Source: Rebecca billardiae RCC1528 (Eukaryota > Haptophyta). Taken from it: 64,000 bases of DNA. The translations under genes were made by a program, and so were the position numbers. Position 1 is the first letter of the stretch. The number at the start of each line of letters is the position of its first letter. Shown piece by piece: positions 45,201-55,822 of the stretch. The notes under the pieces were generated by a model. It made no database searches. It saw only the letters and a list, made by a program, of their open reading frames with translations, and was not told where the DNA came from. The DNA is taken from assembly GCA_965240325.2 (NCBI GenBank), contig OZ251223.1, positions 4,340,001-4,404,000 on the forward strand, in the 5' to 3' direction.

Positions 45201-46684
45201 CCCGCGGCGGCGTACGCGACGTGCGCGCCCGCCGCCCCGCCCGCCCCGCCCGCCCCCGCGCCCGCCCCGCCGACGAGCAGCACGTTGGGCGAGCGCGTCC
45301 ACTTGGAGGCGCCGTTGTACCCGTGCACGCGCGACAGCGCCAGCGAGGCGGCGGGTCGGCGCGCGGAGCGGCTCACGAGCTCGGGGGTGAAGTCGCGCGG
45401 CGTGGCGACGGGCGTGGCGCACATGCGGTACTTGAGCGCGGCGGGCAGCTCGGCCGCGCGCGGCGGCCGCACGTACCGCTCGCCCGAGCGCCCGGACTCG
45501 GCGTCGAACGGACCGGCGGCGAGCGGCGCGCCGCCAAACGCGCCGCGCGCGTGCTCGGTGCGCGGCGCGCGCCGGTGCAGCGCGGCGGAGGCGCCGAAGA
45601 GGTGGGCGGCGCACGACGCGAACTCGGGCTCGAGCGCGAGCGGCGGGTACACGTACGACACCAGCCGCAGCGCGCGCGCGTCCACGCCCGCCGCCGCCGC
45701 CTCGGGCGGCTCCGCGCCCGCCTCCGCCTGCGCCCACAGCGCGCGCAGCAGCAGCGGGTGCGTGTACGGGGCGCCCCCCTCGGCCGCGCCGCACTGCGCG
45801 GCGAGCAGGCGCAGCGCGGCGCGCAGCGCGGGCGGCGAGAGGTGCGGCGGCGCCGCGGTCGCCGCGGCGTGCGCGCCGGCCTCCGCCGCCGCCGCCGCGC
45901 CGCCCTCCTCGAGCGCGCGCATCAGCAGCAGCTGCTGCCGCGCAGACTCGCGCTGCGGGCCGTGCAGCGTCGCGCGGTCCGTGGGCTCGAGCGGGTCGGC
46001 GCCGGCGGCGACGAGCGCGCGCGCGCGCTCGGCGAGGTGCGTGCGCAGCACGTCGAGCGCGTGCACGAGGTGCTCGCCGAGCGCGCCCGCCGGCGGCGCT
46101 TCGGGCGGCGTCGCAAAGCCGCGCGCGCCGCCGCCGCCCGCCGCCTGCGGCACGGCCGGCGCGCCGCCCTCGGCCGCGCGCGCGGCGGGCGGCTCGGAGG
46201 GGGATTCGAACGCCTGGCTGGGCGAGGCGAACGTGCGCCCCCCCGCGCACCCCGGCTGCGCGCGCTCCGCCGCCTTCTCCGCGCCGCGCCGCGCGGCCGC
46301 GTCCCACGCGTGCGCGTACCGCGCGTCGTACGGCGCCTCCGCCGTCCAGCCGCTCGCGCGCGCGGCGGCGAGGCGGCGCTCGTCGTGCGCCTCGACGAAC
46401 GAGCGCTCGGGCGGCTCGTCGCCGCGCAGCACCCGCCGCCCGAACTCCGAGAGCCGCACCTTCCCGTCCGGCCCCGCGTGCGTGCTGAAGAGCGCGTCCA
46501 CCTCCGGCTGCGGCGCGCCGCTCACGCCCAGCCGCTCGACGAGCGCGCGGAAGTGGCGCGGGCCGATGTCGCCGTCGCTCACGCCCGTGACGGCGCGGGC
46601 GATGGCCGCGTACGTGCGCCACGGCTGGCCCGACGAGGGCGTCTTGCGCTCGATGCCGTCGCGCAGCTGCTGCGCGAGCTGCAT
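42252..46684 (-). CDS. EMAP-like WD40 protein with N-terminal EF-hand-like region, three exons
   Basis: Exons in transcription order 46684-43256, 43080-42987 and 42829-42252 give 1366 residues. The ATG of [20 protein letters not shown] is used. Residues about 40-85 resemble an EF-hand pair ([30 protein letters not shown]). A long Ala/Gly/Pro-rich stretch follows. The conserved part starts near 440: [55 protein letters not shown] and [13 protein letters not shown] are the tandem propeller strands of EML/EMAP microtubule-binding proteins. Later WD strands ([41 protein letters not shown]) lead to the last exon ([15 protein letters not shown]). EML-like proteins bind axonemal and cytoplasmic microtubules, which fits BBS9 nearby. 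Introns are 175 and 157 nt. Confidence 0.88.
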
Positions 46685-47024
46685 CGTGCCGCCGCCGATC
46701 AAAACGCGCCGGCGGGGCGGCCGTTAGTAGCAGCTGCGAGCTTACTTCACGCTGCGCGCACGCACGTGGCGGCAGACAGTACGAGTACTGTAGTACTTTA
46801 GTAGTTATACTGTACAGTACAGTATCCGATACAGTTGACTAATAAGCAGGACTACAGAGTACTATGTTTTAACGTGCACGTTATTATAATACTGAGTACT
46901 GATGTATACTTGGCATGCATGGCATGGCACGACACGACGACGACAGCGGATGGCTGAATCCTGCCACTGCGCGTGACACTGAGTCAGACTGCCGACGACT
47001 GTGGCGCAGCGGCGCCCCGGTTCA
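46685..47024. other. Intergenic between two minus-strand genes
   Basis: It contains a self-complementary stretch (GTACTGTAGTACTTTAG and CTGTACAGTACAG near 46785-46820). It would hold the 3' end of the RCC1-repeat gene and the promoter of the EMAP-like gene. Confidence 0.45.
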
Positions 47025-49422
47025 CTAGCACAGCGCTGCGGGGCAGGTGGGCAGCGGGATGATGAGCCCGCCAAAGAGCAGCGAGCGGCGGCTGTCCGCG
47101 CGAGTCTGCTGCTGGATGATATGAATGATGCTGCGCCGGGCGCTCGACTTCTGGAGCAAGCCGCTCATGCGAGCCTCGACCACCTCGCCGAGCGAGCGCC
47201 GTGGCGGCGAGGGGCACAGGCAGTCGACGCCGGCGACAAGCATGAGTGTGGGCGGAGACGGCGGCAGGGGCGGCGAGGGCGGCGAGGGCGGCGGGCTCGG
47301 CGGTGGGGATGGCGGCGGGCTGGGCGGCGGGCTCGGCGGTGGGGATGGTGGTGGGCTGGGCGGTGGGGACGGCGGGGGGCTGGGCGGCGGCGAGGGTGGC
47401 GGGCTGGGCGGTGGGGATGGCGGCGGGCTGGGCGGCGGGGACGGCGGTGGGCTGGGTGGCGGCGTGGGAGGCGGGCTGGGCGGCGGTGACGGCGGTGGGC
47501 TGGGTGGCGGCGTGGGCGGTGGGCTGGGCGGTGGGGACGGCGGGGGGCTGGGGGGCGGCGAGGGCGGCGGGCTGGGCGGTGGGGATGGCGGCGGGCTGGG
47601 CGGCGGGGACGGCGGCGGGCTGGGCGGTGGGCCGGGTGGGCTGGGCGGCGGGCTGGGCGGTGGGGACGGCGGCGGGCTGGGCGGCGGGGACGGCGGCGGG
47701 CTGGGCGGTGGGGACGGCGGTGGGCTGGGTGGCGGCGTGGGCGGCGGGCTCGGCGGTGGGGATGGCGGCGGGCTGGGCGGTGGGCCGGGTGGGCTGGGCG
47801 GCGGGCTGGGCGGTGGGGACGGCGGTGGGCTGGGTGGCGGCGAGGGCGGCGGGCTGGGCGGTCGGGATGGCGGCGGGCTGGGCGGTGGGGATGGCGGCGG
47901 GCTGGGCGGTGGGGATGGTGGTGGGCTTGGCGGCGGGGACGGCGGTGGCTTGGGTGGCGAGGGTGGCGGCGCGGGTGGCGACGGGGCCACCTGAAGTGGA
48001 ACGTCGATGAGAGGGAGCGCATCGCCCAGTGCGCCGGTGCCGTCGCCGCGGCTGGCTGTGTCGCCCTGGCCGAGCTGGCCGATGGTGTTGGCGCCCCAGC
48101 ACTTGATGTCGGCGGTGCCGTCGAGTACAGCGCACGAGAAAGTCTGAGCAGCCCGCACGCTGACCGCTGTGCGCCCGCTGCCGAGGTCGACCGGGGTGAG
48201 CGCGTTGCCCATCTCGCTGGCCACGCCACCAACCGTTCCCGAACTGGCTCCGTTGCCCAAGCGGCCGTTCCCCATCTCTCCCCAGCATAGCACCTCGCCG
48301 GCGGCGGTGACCACGCACGTGTGATCGTCGCCTGCGCTGATCTTCACTGCGGGGCTGTCTCCGACGTTGATCGCCTGCGCAGCGGAGCGAGGCGACGAGG
48401 CAGGAAGGGGTGGGCGATTGCGTGAGTGAGTGGCAAGCATGCATTCAGCGACGCGGTCACACAAGCTCGCAGTGGTGGCGCAGACAGCGCGCGTGCGCGC
48501 GCGGCGCTGCGCGCACTGGCAGCGCGTCGCCCATCTCGCCAGGCCCGTCGCCTCGGTGGCCGCCGTCGCCTGTCCCCAGCCTGGCGAGGTCGTTGCTGCC
48601 CCAGCATTTGGCCGATCCATCGTCCAGGAGCGCGCACGAATGCGAACCGCCGAGGCTGAGCGCGGTCGCATGGCGGCCTGTGCCCAGGCTGAGCGCGGGC
48701 AGGCTGTCGCCCATCTGCCCTGACCCGCTGCCTCGTGTGGTGGTGTCGCCATAGCCGAGGCGGCCACTCGTACCAGAGCCCCAGCACTTGGTGCTGGTGT
48801 CGTCAAGCACGACACACGCATGGAGTCGGCCGGTCGCCGCCTGAGCGACGGTGCGGCCTGCACCGAGGGAAATGGGCGGCAGTGCGTCGCCCATCTCGCC
48901 GGCCGAATCGCCGCGAGCGAGGTTGTCACCTGTGCCAATCACGCCGTTCAGGCCGAAGCACTTGATCCGCCCGTCGTCGCTCAGCGCACACGTGAACTCG
49001 CCTCCGGCGAGGATGACAGTAGATGTCCAGCCCGTGCCGAGGTCGATCGGTTGGATCGCGCCGCCGAGCTCGCCAGGGTTCTGCCCGCGAGGGTTGTTGT
49101 CGCCGAGGCCAAGCTGGCCGCGGGCATTATCTCCCCAGCAGGTGGCAGCTCCGCCGTTGAGCAGCGCGCACGTGTGACTGTACCCGACAGACACCGCCGC
49201 CGCGGAATAGCCGGTGGGCAGAGAGACGTTGGCAAGCGCCACACCCATCTCACCGGGCTCGTTGCCTCGTGCGCTCTGGTCACCGACACCGAGCTTGCCG
49301 TAATCGTTCTGGCCCCAGCAGCGCACGTCTCCGCTCGCGGCCACTGCGCACGCGGAATACCCTTGCGCGTCGAACAGGTTCTGGCCGAGGCTTGCGACGA
49401 TGAGAAGAGGTGCCAGCGACAT
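47025..49422 (-). CDS. Secreted RCC1-repeat protein with long Pro/Ser-rich (extensin-like) region, two exons
   Basis: Exons in transcription order 49422-48517 and 48374-47025 give 751 residues. The N-terminus MSLAPLLIVASLGQNLFDAQ is probably a signal peptide. About seven 50-residue RCC1-type propeller blades follow, each with a core like GGSHSCALLDDGSAKCWGSN or GDDHTCVVTAAGEVLCWGEM and paired cysteines; the Cys pairs suggest an extracellular disulfide-bonded form. After PLQVAPSPPAPPPSPPKPP comes about 240 residues of PPPSPPP repeats, the substrate of prolyl hydroxylation and O-glycosylation in wall and scale proteins. A short Arg/Leu-rich tail follows. This is a surface or matrix protein, not the nuclear RCC1 exchange factor. 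The intron is 142 nt, begins GTGCG and keeps the frame. Confidence 0.85.
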
Positions 49423-49918
49423 CTTCGATGGGCGAGGGGGAGGCGAGGGACGCGGAGGAGTGGACCGATCAAAACGGCTGACCGAAGCCTCGGGCTCAAG
49501 CCTCGAGGGTGGAGCGAAACTGACGCCCACGAGCCGCTGTGCGTCCCGGACTCCCGACGAAAAAATACGGGGATGGCAATCTCCCGTGGCTCATGTATTT
49601 TAGTACGAGATGTTCCGATTAGTTAATAATAGTTTGCAGCCCGCTGCACTTGATGAGTTGACTGTGATCAATATTCTATATATATATATCGTCCCTACGA
49701 GACATAGCAATCAACTATTGATCAATGAGTAATCATTTAATGTGAGTGCTGATAGGAACTAACCCGCCAGTCAACCAAGCGACGCGATATCAAGCCATTC
49801 GAAATTTCGACCGCGCGGGCAACTACAGCCATCGCTACCGATAGTCCGATACCACGGTATGATCGGCCACTGCCACCAACGAATCAGGAGTGACCTGCGC
49901 CCGGTCCCGGCCTGTGAC
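49423..49918. other. 5' flank of the RCC1-repeat gene
   Basis: The sequence turns AT-richer after 49600, with a short TA tract at 49678-49690. No gene is recognised. Confidence 0.4.
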
Positions 49919-49985
49919 TAATTCTATGATTTAAAGACACAGGCACGAGGGCGCAGCTCTCCTGATTCGTCTGTCGAAGTACTGA
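49919..49985. repeat. Dispersed repeat family R, copy C
   Basis: TAATTCTATGATTTAAAGAC, ACAGG, CTCTCCTGATTCGTC: a diverged copy. On the minus strand it directly continues the broken frame 49931-50125. Confidence 0.65.
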
Positions 49986-50220
49986 ATGGAGTTAATGGAG
50001 GATGTCGGAGCGCGTTGGCCGCGGGTGAGGGAGTCGTCGTAACCGATGCTGATCACACGGTCACTGAGGTAGTAGGCGCCCGGGGATGCCGCTGTTTTGC
50101 AGTCGTCGTCGGCCTTGGTCATCATGTAGTTGCCCGCGTCGTCGTCGTCCGAGGCTGTTCAAGTTGATGCCGTAGTGCAGGTAGTGGATGTGGTCGCCCG
50201 GGCCGGTGTGCGCGGCCTAG
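49931..50220 (-). pseudogene. Frameshifted gene fragment, unknown family
   Basis: Minus-strand 50218-50160 reads HIHYLHYGINLNSL. After a shift of frame, 50150-49975 reads DDDDAGNYMMTKADDDC and AYYLSDRVISIGYDDSL. The two halves fit one Asp-rich protein interrupted by an indel. The reading ends in R-family sequence. I do not recognise the family; protein-like composition is the only evidence. Confidence 0.35.
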
Positions 50221-50239
50221 TGGCCTTGCCGAGTTGAGG

Positions 50240-50360
50240 GAGTAGTCGCCCGTGCCGTTGAGGAAGTCGTCGTCCTTGCCATTGAGGAAGTCGTCGCCCT
50301 GGCCGCAGAGGAAGTCGTCGCCCTTGCCGTTGAGGAAGTCGTCGTCCTGGCCGCTGAGGG
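50240..50360. repeat. 24-bp minisatellite
   Basis: About five units of GAGGAAGTCGTCGCCCTGGC type. On the minus strand they read as DDFLNGKG-like octapeptides. Confidence 0.8.
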
Positions 50361-50397
50361 TGCCTGCGCTGCCCAACCGGGCGCGTCTGGCGCGCCA

Positions 50398-50470
50398 CTC
50401 ATTCTATGCGATGATTTTAAAAACGACACAGGTAGGACGACGCGGGTCTCCTGATTCGGACGACGCGGGT
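50398..50470. repeat. Dispersed repeat family R, copy D
   Basis: CTCATTCTATGCGATGATTT, then ACGACACAGGTAGGACGACG and CTCCTGATTCGGACGACGCG. The core matches copies A and B exactly. Confidence 0.8.
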
Positions 50471-51085
50471 TTGATTCGCGCCGCGGCGCCGCAAAGGGCG
50501 CACGAGGACAGCTCGGCTCGCTGGCGCAGCGCCGCACGGAGGCGCGCGCGCGCAGCTCGCGAGTGCGCGCGCGCGCGTTCTCGCGCGTTCGTCGCGCGAG
50601 AAGAAGTCTTCGCGTTCGCGGCGCCTTCGTGCGACCAGAAGCCGACGTGGCCTACGTCGTGCGCTCTTGCCGTGCGTGCCCGGGTGTGCCCGGCAAGCGT
50701 TGCGTGCGCGCCGTGCGCTCGCCGCGCTGGTGCACTCCTTGGAGAGCGCGCGGTTGGCGGGTCGCGCGAGCAGGGTGCCGTGCGTAGCGCTGCGAACGAC
50801 TGGAGCTACCGCGGTCCGCACCCCTGCACGTCAATGAAAGCGCCAAGGTGGCTGAGCGAGCGCTGGCCCTCGCACGCGGTGGCGATGCGGATGGTTCTTC
50901 TGGGCACCCTCGCCGCGTTTTGAATGCCGAGATTCAAATCTCTAACGTAACAAAAGCGACCGTGCCCCCACCCTCATCCACGCTTTCCTTGGTAGGCTTC
51001 CGCTTACGTTTTCATATTCACCGGACAAATAGCAGAGATCCGCGCCTAACGTTAGCGCGGACTTGAATGCCGTGTTGCCCCCACA
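50471..51085. other. Unassigned, GC-rich then balanced
   Basis: An Arg/Ala-coding frame on the plus strand (50252-50923) has no recognisable domain and an unusual CGCG-rich core. No gene is called. Confidence 0.4.
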
Positions 51086-51180
51086 CCCTATTCGTCGGCG
51101 GCAGTGCCCGCGATCGTCGACACGAAGTCGGCGTAGTTGATGGTGCCAGAGCACTAGCCCGTGCGCACCGCCGCGATCGG
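51086..51180 (-). repeat. R-family copy E: EF-hand gene 3' end
   Basis: Read on the minus strand, 51160-51091 gives SGTINYADFVSTIAGTAADE and then TAG. This is the second half of an EF-hand loop and its exit helix, as at the end of calmodulin-like proteins. Upstream it is cut by a TAG and then the GA microsatellite. The nucleotides match the tail of copy B and the CGGCGGCAGTGCCCGATCGTCGACAC part of copy A. Confidence 0.6.
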
Positions 51181-51186
51181 ATTGCT

Positions 51187-51188
<2 letters not shown>

Positions 51189-51278
<90 letters not shown>
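51189..51278. repeat. (GA)n microsatellite, about 90 bp
   Basis: An uninterrupted AG dinucleotide tract. Confidence 0.95.
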
Positions 51279-51280
<2 letters not shown>

Positions 51281-51497
51281 CAGACGAGAAATATTATTCG
51301 TAATGAATTTGCTGCTGCGGCATCTCGCCTGAGCTCAGTGAGCTGTAGTGTCTGCTGTGTGTATCGTGTCTCTTCAGACTCCTGACGATCGACGAATACG
51401 ATGACCTCGTCGTGCGCGCGAATGTGCAACTGTATGACAGCTTGATTTACTACTGCATATATATATGCAACTGCAAGCTCCACGCAGCCGCGCCGAG

Positions 51498-52829
51498 TCA
51501 CTGAGGCTGCGCGCGCGACTGGCCGCACGCGTCGCACCGGCCGCTGGGCGCGTCGTTGAGCAGGGTGCAGCGCGCGCACGCCCATGATGGCGCGGGTGGC
51601 GGCGCCGTGCCGCCGCCGCCGCCGCCGCCGTCGACCAGCTCGACCTCCGCGCCCTCGTCCGCGTCCTGCGGCGGCATCTCGGCTGCGCCGTGCTTGTCCG
51701 GCATGCACACAGGGCCGCACACCGGACAGCCCACCGCCTGCCACGCGCCCTTGCCGCGCGCCGCCCACACCAGGTCGAGCGTCGGCGGCGGCGGCGGCGG
51801 GTGCGCGGCCGAGGGCTGCGAGGCGTGCGCCGCAACGGTCAGGTCGATCACGGCGGCCGCGCCCGGCGGGGGCGGGGCGCCGCGCACGCGCTTGCGCGCG
51901 GGCACGGGCGCAGGCTCGTCGCGCGCGCCGCACGCGCCGCCGCCCGCGCGGCCCGCGGCACGCGTCGCGCCGCCGTTCCGCTCGGCGCACACCGCGCGCG
52001 CCGCGCCCGCGCCCGCGCCGCGCGCCCCGCCGCCTCCGAGGCCGGGGGCGCGCGGCGGCGTGTCGCTCAGGTCGACGACCACGTCGCCGTCGTCGTCGAG
52101 CTCGATGGGCTCGTTCGCCGCTTCGAGCTCCGCGTCGCCCAGCCCGCGCCGCGCGTCCTCCGCACGGCGCACCGCCGCCAGCGCCGCCGCCTCGCGCGGC
52201 GGCAGCGCGCGCCACGCGTCGGGCCGGCCGCCGCCGCCGCCCTCGCCGCCCAGCACAGCGCCGCCGCCGCCGCCGCCGCGCGCACGCTCGGCGCGCGCGC
52301 GCGCCTCGGCCGCCTCGCGCGCCTTGCTCCTGCCCTCGGCGAGCGAGCCGGGCGTTCGCCTCGCGCCATCGAGCACGCGGCCGGCCGCGCCGAGCGGGAA
52401 TCCCGCCGCGTCGAGCACGACGCCCCTCGCCTGCAGCGTGCCGTACTGCGCGCGCAGCTCGTCCATCAGCTGGTAGAAGGGGGCGGAGTGGTTGGGGTGC
52501 ACGATGTGCGAGAGCTCGTGGATCAGCACCTTCATGCACGGCTCGAACGCCATCAGCGCGTGCGAGCCCGGCCGGCGCAGCCGCACCGCGATGCGGTGCG
52601 AGGTGGCGCCGTCGCCCGCCGGGCAGCAGAAGCCGCAGATCGCCGTGTTGCGCCCGCCCGAGGTGCAGCAGCAGATCTCGTACAGCAGCTTCACGCGGAA
52701 GCGGCGCGCGCTGAGGAGGGGGTCGATGCGCCGCTTCAGCTCGCGCAGCAGCTCGAGCGCGCGCTCCGCGTCGGGCAGCTTGCGCACGTGCTTCACCTCC
52801 CACACGGCGTGCGCCTCCGCCGCCGCCAT
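51498..52829 (-). CDS. Wss1/SPRTN-like WLM-domain metalloprotease for DNA-protein crosslink repair
   Basis: A single exon encodes 443 residues. The WLM domain fills about residues 8-135: EVKHVRKLPDAERALELLRE, then CCCTSGG, then the zinc site His104-Glu-Leu-Ser-His108 and His114 in HPNHSAPFYQLMDEL. A low-complexity middle follows. VIDLTV near 350 is a good SUMO-interacting motif. The C-terminus is a RanBP2-type zinc finger (WACARCTLLNDAPSGRCDAC), as in Wss1 relatives. A further CPVCGPVC pair may bind zinc. The family degrades proteins covalently trapped on DNA, guided by SUMO, with Cdc48 as partner. The ATG of MAAAEAHAVWEVKHV is used; upstream codons are not conserved. It is head to head with RPABC5. 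Confidence 0.92.
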   Translation of the reverse strand: MAAAEAHAVWEVKHVRKLPDAERALELLRELKRRIDPLLSARRFRVKLLYEICCCTSGGRNTAICGFCCPAGDGATSHRIAVRLRRPGSHALMAFEPCMKVLIHELSHIVHPNHSAPFYQLMDELRAQYGTLQARGVVLDAAGFPLGAAGRVLDGARRTPGSLAEGRSKAREAAEARARAERARGGGGGGAVLGGEGGGGGRPDAWRALPPREAAALAAVRRAEDARRGLGDAELEAANEPIELDDDGDVVVDLSDTPPRAPGLGGGGARGAGAGAARAVCAERNGGATRAAGRAGGGACGARDEPAPVPARKRVRGAPPPPGAAAVIDLTVAAHASQPSAAHPPPPPPTLDLVWAARGKGAWQAVGCPVCGPVCMPDKHGAAEMPPQDADEGAEVELVDGGGGGGGTAPPPAPSWACARCTLLNDAPSGRCDACGQSRAQPQ

Positions 52830-52974
52830 GACCAACGCCAACCCTTTAACCTTTTCAATACACAACCGTCACCAGCCGCCATCGTGAACCCCCTCGATCG
52901 AGAGCGAGCGCTCGCGTGGACAGTGTCGTCGATCGACAAGGCCAGCGCGGCTGTGCGACGCCGCCGCGGCGACC
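52830..52974. promoter_or_regulatory. 145-bp divergent promoter (Wss1-like / RPABC5)
   Basis: It lies between two divergent ATGs. Confidence 0.5.
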
Positions 52975-53398
52975 ATGATCATCCCGGTCCGCTGCTTCAC
53001 CTGCGGCAAGGTGCGTGCCCGTGTCGCGACTCGCGCTGCCCGCACACGCGCCCCGCGCCGCACCCACGCTCGTCACGTCATCCATCACCGGCTTGCGCCG
53101 CGGTGCGCGCGATGCCTCCAGGTGGTGGGCAACAAGTACGATGCGTACTTGAACCTGCTGCAAGCCGACTACACGGAAGGGTGCGCGCGGAGCGACGCGC
53201 TGCGTCATCGGCGGCATCGCCCGCACGCTGATCGCGCGCGCTGTGCCCCGCGACCGCGCCCTGCCCCGCAGGGACGCGCTCGACTCGCTCGGCCTCAAGC
53301 GCTACTGCTGCCGCCGGATGCTGCTCACACACGTCGACTTGATCGAGAAGCTGCTCAACTACAACGTGCACGACAAGCAGAGCGCCGACGGTGCATAG
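52975..53398 (+). CDS. RPB10: RNA polymerase I/II/III shared subunit RPABC5 (RPB10), three exons
   Basis: Exons 52975-53010, 53122-53180 and 53272-53398 join in frame to 73 residues. [40 protein letters not shown] and [18 protein letters not shown] follow the family from end to end. The CxxC and the CC pair form the single zinc site. RPB10 holds the RPB3-RPB11 assembly platform in all three nuclear polymerases. The 36-nt first exon ends at a GTGCG donor, and introns are 111 and 91 nt. This gene is so conserved that it fixes the splice-site style used elsewhere in the window. Confidence 0.97.
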
Positions 53399-53932
53399 CG
53401 GCCGTTGTGCTGGCCTGCCACAGCTACTCGTCGACGTGGCTGTCAGGCGTCACTCGTCAGCCCGTGACTGACGAGTGACGGCTGACGCCCACCGCCGGCG
53501 CCGCGCGCCGCGGCACAACGACAACGTCAACTTGCCGCGTGAAATGCTCAGGCGGATGATAATGGACAAATCGGACGGCGGGACGGATGACGACCCTATA
53601 CTCGCGTCACAGTCAGCAATATTGATTGATGATATCGCCGCGTTGTTGACGCGATGGTGTCGGCCATCACCGCGCACGCGTCGCCACGGTCACAGCCTTG
53701 ACACAGTCGCCATCACAACCACCTGTCTGTCCTGTGTCCATTGCACACTGCTGCTGTCCGTCTGCTGCCGCCGGCGCTGCTGTACAGACAGACAGGATAT
53801 CGGCGCCCCGCTGCCCGCCCAGAGGCTGCGGCGGCTGCGGCGGCATGCTCGGCTGGGCGACCGGCGCGCCGTTGGCCCCTTTCTAGGCCGCGCTGCGGGC
53901 GCACCGCCATTCCTGTGACAGCGCGCGGCAGC
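53399..53932. other. Intergenic, convergent 3' ends
   Basis: Short frames only; nothing recognised. Confidence 0.5.
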
Positions 53933-54289
53933 TCACCACTTGCGGAAGACGCCACTGAACGCCATCTTGGGATCCGTCGGCCCGGGAAGGGCGTCGAGCA
54001 GGTTGGCGTGCGACAGTGCGGCCTCGATCTCGGGGTGCCCGCACTGCTGGAAGACGCGGGCCAACCTGAAGTCGAGCCGCCCCGCCGAGATGATCCTGTG
54101 CAGCAGCGCGAGCGTGAGCCGCTCCTCGCGGATGGGCGACACGTCGTGCAGGCTGTCGAGCGAGCACGCCAGCCGGTCGAGGCAGAGCTCGACGAGGGGC
54201 GGGACGGCCGAGTCATTGGCACGCGTAACGACTGGCTGCGTGCGCCCCCATGGGAGCGCATGCGCCCCCTCCGAGTCGCGGGCGCTCAT
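53933..54289 (-). CDS. Small RAD7/F-box-like leucine-rich protein
   Basis: A single exon encodes 118 residues. The core VPPLVELCLDRLACSLDSLH, then REERLTLALLHRIISAG and LDFRLARVFQQC, has the pattern of the short N-terminal unit found before LRRs in RAD7-like and some F-box proteins (L-x-x-L-C ... L-P-x-x-L-x-x-x-L-L). No LRR follows, so it is either a short stand-alone protein or a truncated one. The ending KMAFSGVFRKW is not low complexity, which favours a real protein. The function is unknown. Confidence 0.55.
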   Translation of the reverse strand: MSARDSEGAHALPWGRTQPVVTRANDSAVPPLVELCLDRLACSLDSLHDVSPIREERLTLALLHRIISAGRLDFRLARVFQQCGHPEIEAALSHANLLDALPGPTDPKMAFSGVFRKW

Positions 54290-54480
54290 GCCGCAACAGC
54301 GGCGGGCGGGAGAGGCCTTCCGCCCAGCCCCCTTGCCACCGCTTCGGTCCTCTCACTCCTCGTTGATCGACCTCGATGAGTCGATGGAGGTCATCGGGTT
54401 GTTGATCCAACTTCCAAACTTCATCCGGTCATCCCGCCCGGAATCACGACGGAAGCAGTGACCGGACTCACGTCCACACG
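54290..54480. promoter_or_regulatory. 191-bp divergent promoter
   Basis: It lies between two divergent ATGs. Confidence 0.45.
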
Positions 54481-55822
54481 ATGGTGCTCAAGTTGTTGCG
54501 ACGCACGATGTCGACGCGGCGGCATCGCGCGGGCTACCACGACGTGGACGCGGACGCGCGCACGCCGCAGGGCAGCGCGCTCGAGTGGTCAGCGGAGGAC
54601 AAGCTCGCCCTTCAGCGATGCCTCGACGAGCTGGCCAACCCGGCGGTCCGTTGGCCGCGGCACTCGCCTGAGCTCGTCCACTTGCTCGCCGTGCCGCCGG
54701 AGGAAGCGCACGAGCGCTTCTTCAACTCGATGAGCATGGTGAGCTTGATCGGGATCCTCGTCTTCTCCGCATTCCTCCCCATCGCGCTCGAGCCGCTGGA
54801 CGCCTCCGCCGCGGAGGACGCCGTCGAGCGCGTGCTGAGCAACGTGTTCAACGTGCTGGCCGCGACGCTCGCGGTGCTCTCGGCGTGGACGTCGGTGTTC
54901 ACGACGTACTACGCGCTGATCATCGCGTCGTCAGTGACGCCGCGTAACATCTACCGCGCGATCTCGCAGGCCGCGCGTTACTTTGTCTTCTGGCAGATCG
55001 CCACGTGGTGTGGCCGCCCAGCGCTGGGCGGCTGCGGCCGTCGTCCTCGCGCGCGCGCGCATGCGGTGCACGCCACGGCTGACGAGGCACGGCGCGCGGC
55101 GTGCGGCGCGCGGCGCGTGCAGGTACACCGCGATCGGCATGTCGTGCGTGCTCGTCTGCATCGGCGCGTGGATCCGGTGCGACCGCTGGGCGGCCGCCCT
55201 CACCCTCGCCCTGTCCGTGTGCACCTCGCTCTGCTGCTTCCGACTGGGCGGCGCGATGCTCGGCAGCGCGTGGCCGACCAACGGCGTGCAGTGGCTCACC
55301 TACGCCGAGCCGAGCGCGGCGCACCGGTTTGAGGCGCCCGCGCGGCGCTCGTGCGCCGTGCTGCACGCCGACGCGCTGCACAACATCCGCCAGCACGCGC
55401 CAGAGGCCGCGAGCGCCGCCACTGACGGCGGGCGCCACCCTTGGGCGGCCACCGCGGCCGCAGCCGACACCGATGCCACGGGCCTCGAGCCAAAAGAGGC
55501 CCCGCCGCCTGCGAGGGCTGCGGCGCGCGCCGACGCGCAGCAGCCGGAGCGAGACGAGCTCGAGCGCTTCATCGCGGCGGCGCTCCAGGCCCTCCCCGCC
55601 GCGCGCACGTCGCGCCTCGCCGCCGCGCTCACGGCGAGCGCGCTCGAGCTGAGCACGCTGCGCGCGGTGGCGGGCGCCGAGCACGGAGGGCTGGCACTCG
55701 CGCACCGCGCCATCGAGCGGTGCGTGGGCGCCGAGCTGCTCCCTGGGCAGACGCTGGCGCTCGCAGCTGCGCTCGCGCGGCCGCGGCCGCGCTCCTCAAA
55801 GCTCGTCATCAGCGGCGGCTGA
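54481..55822 (+). CDS. Polytopic membrane protein of unknown function, two exons
   Basis: Exons 54481-55007 and 55123-55822 give 408 residues. The soluble N-terminus (about 85 residues) includes WSAEDKLALQRCLDELANPA. Helices follow at about 85-105 (MVSLIGILVFSAFLPIALE) and 120-150 (FNVLAATLAVLSAWTSVFTT). A loop and a third hydrophobic segment (YFVFWQIATW) run into exon 2 (YTAIGMSCVLVCIGAWI, then LTLALSVCTSLCCFRLGGAM). The C-terminal 200 residues are Ala-rich and hydrophilic, with helical character. The donor at 55008 (GTGTGG) gives the in-frame join ATW-YTAIG. No family is recognised. Confidence 0.7.

Noticed and set aside
46684-46702. EMAP-like protein starting six codons earlier
   Set aside because: The upstream codon at 46702 is TTG; the first ATG in frame is at 46684.
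47240-47990. Plus-strand glycine-rich protein of about 290 codons
   Set aside because: It is the antisense of the PPPSPPP region of the RCC1-repeat gene, which has a signal peptide, a clean intron join and conserved blades.
50240-50360. RTX-like calcium-binding repeats (DDFLNGKG units) on the minus strand
   Set aside because: The unit is eight residues from a 24-bp minisatellite, not the nine-residue GGxGxDxLx RTX repeat, and there is no surrounding protein.
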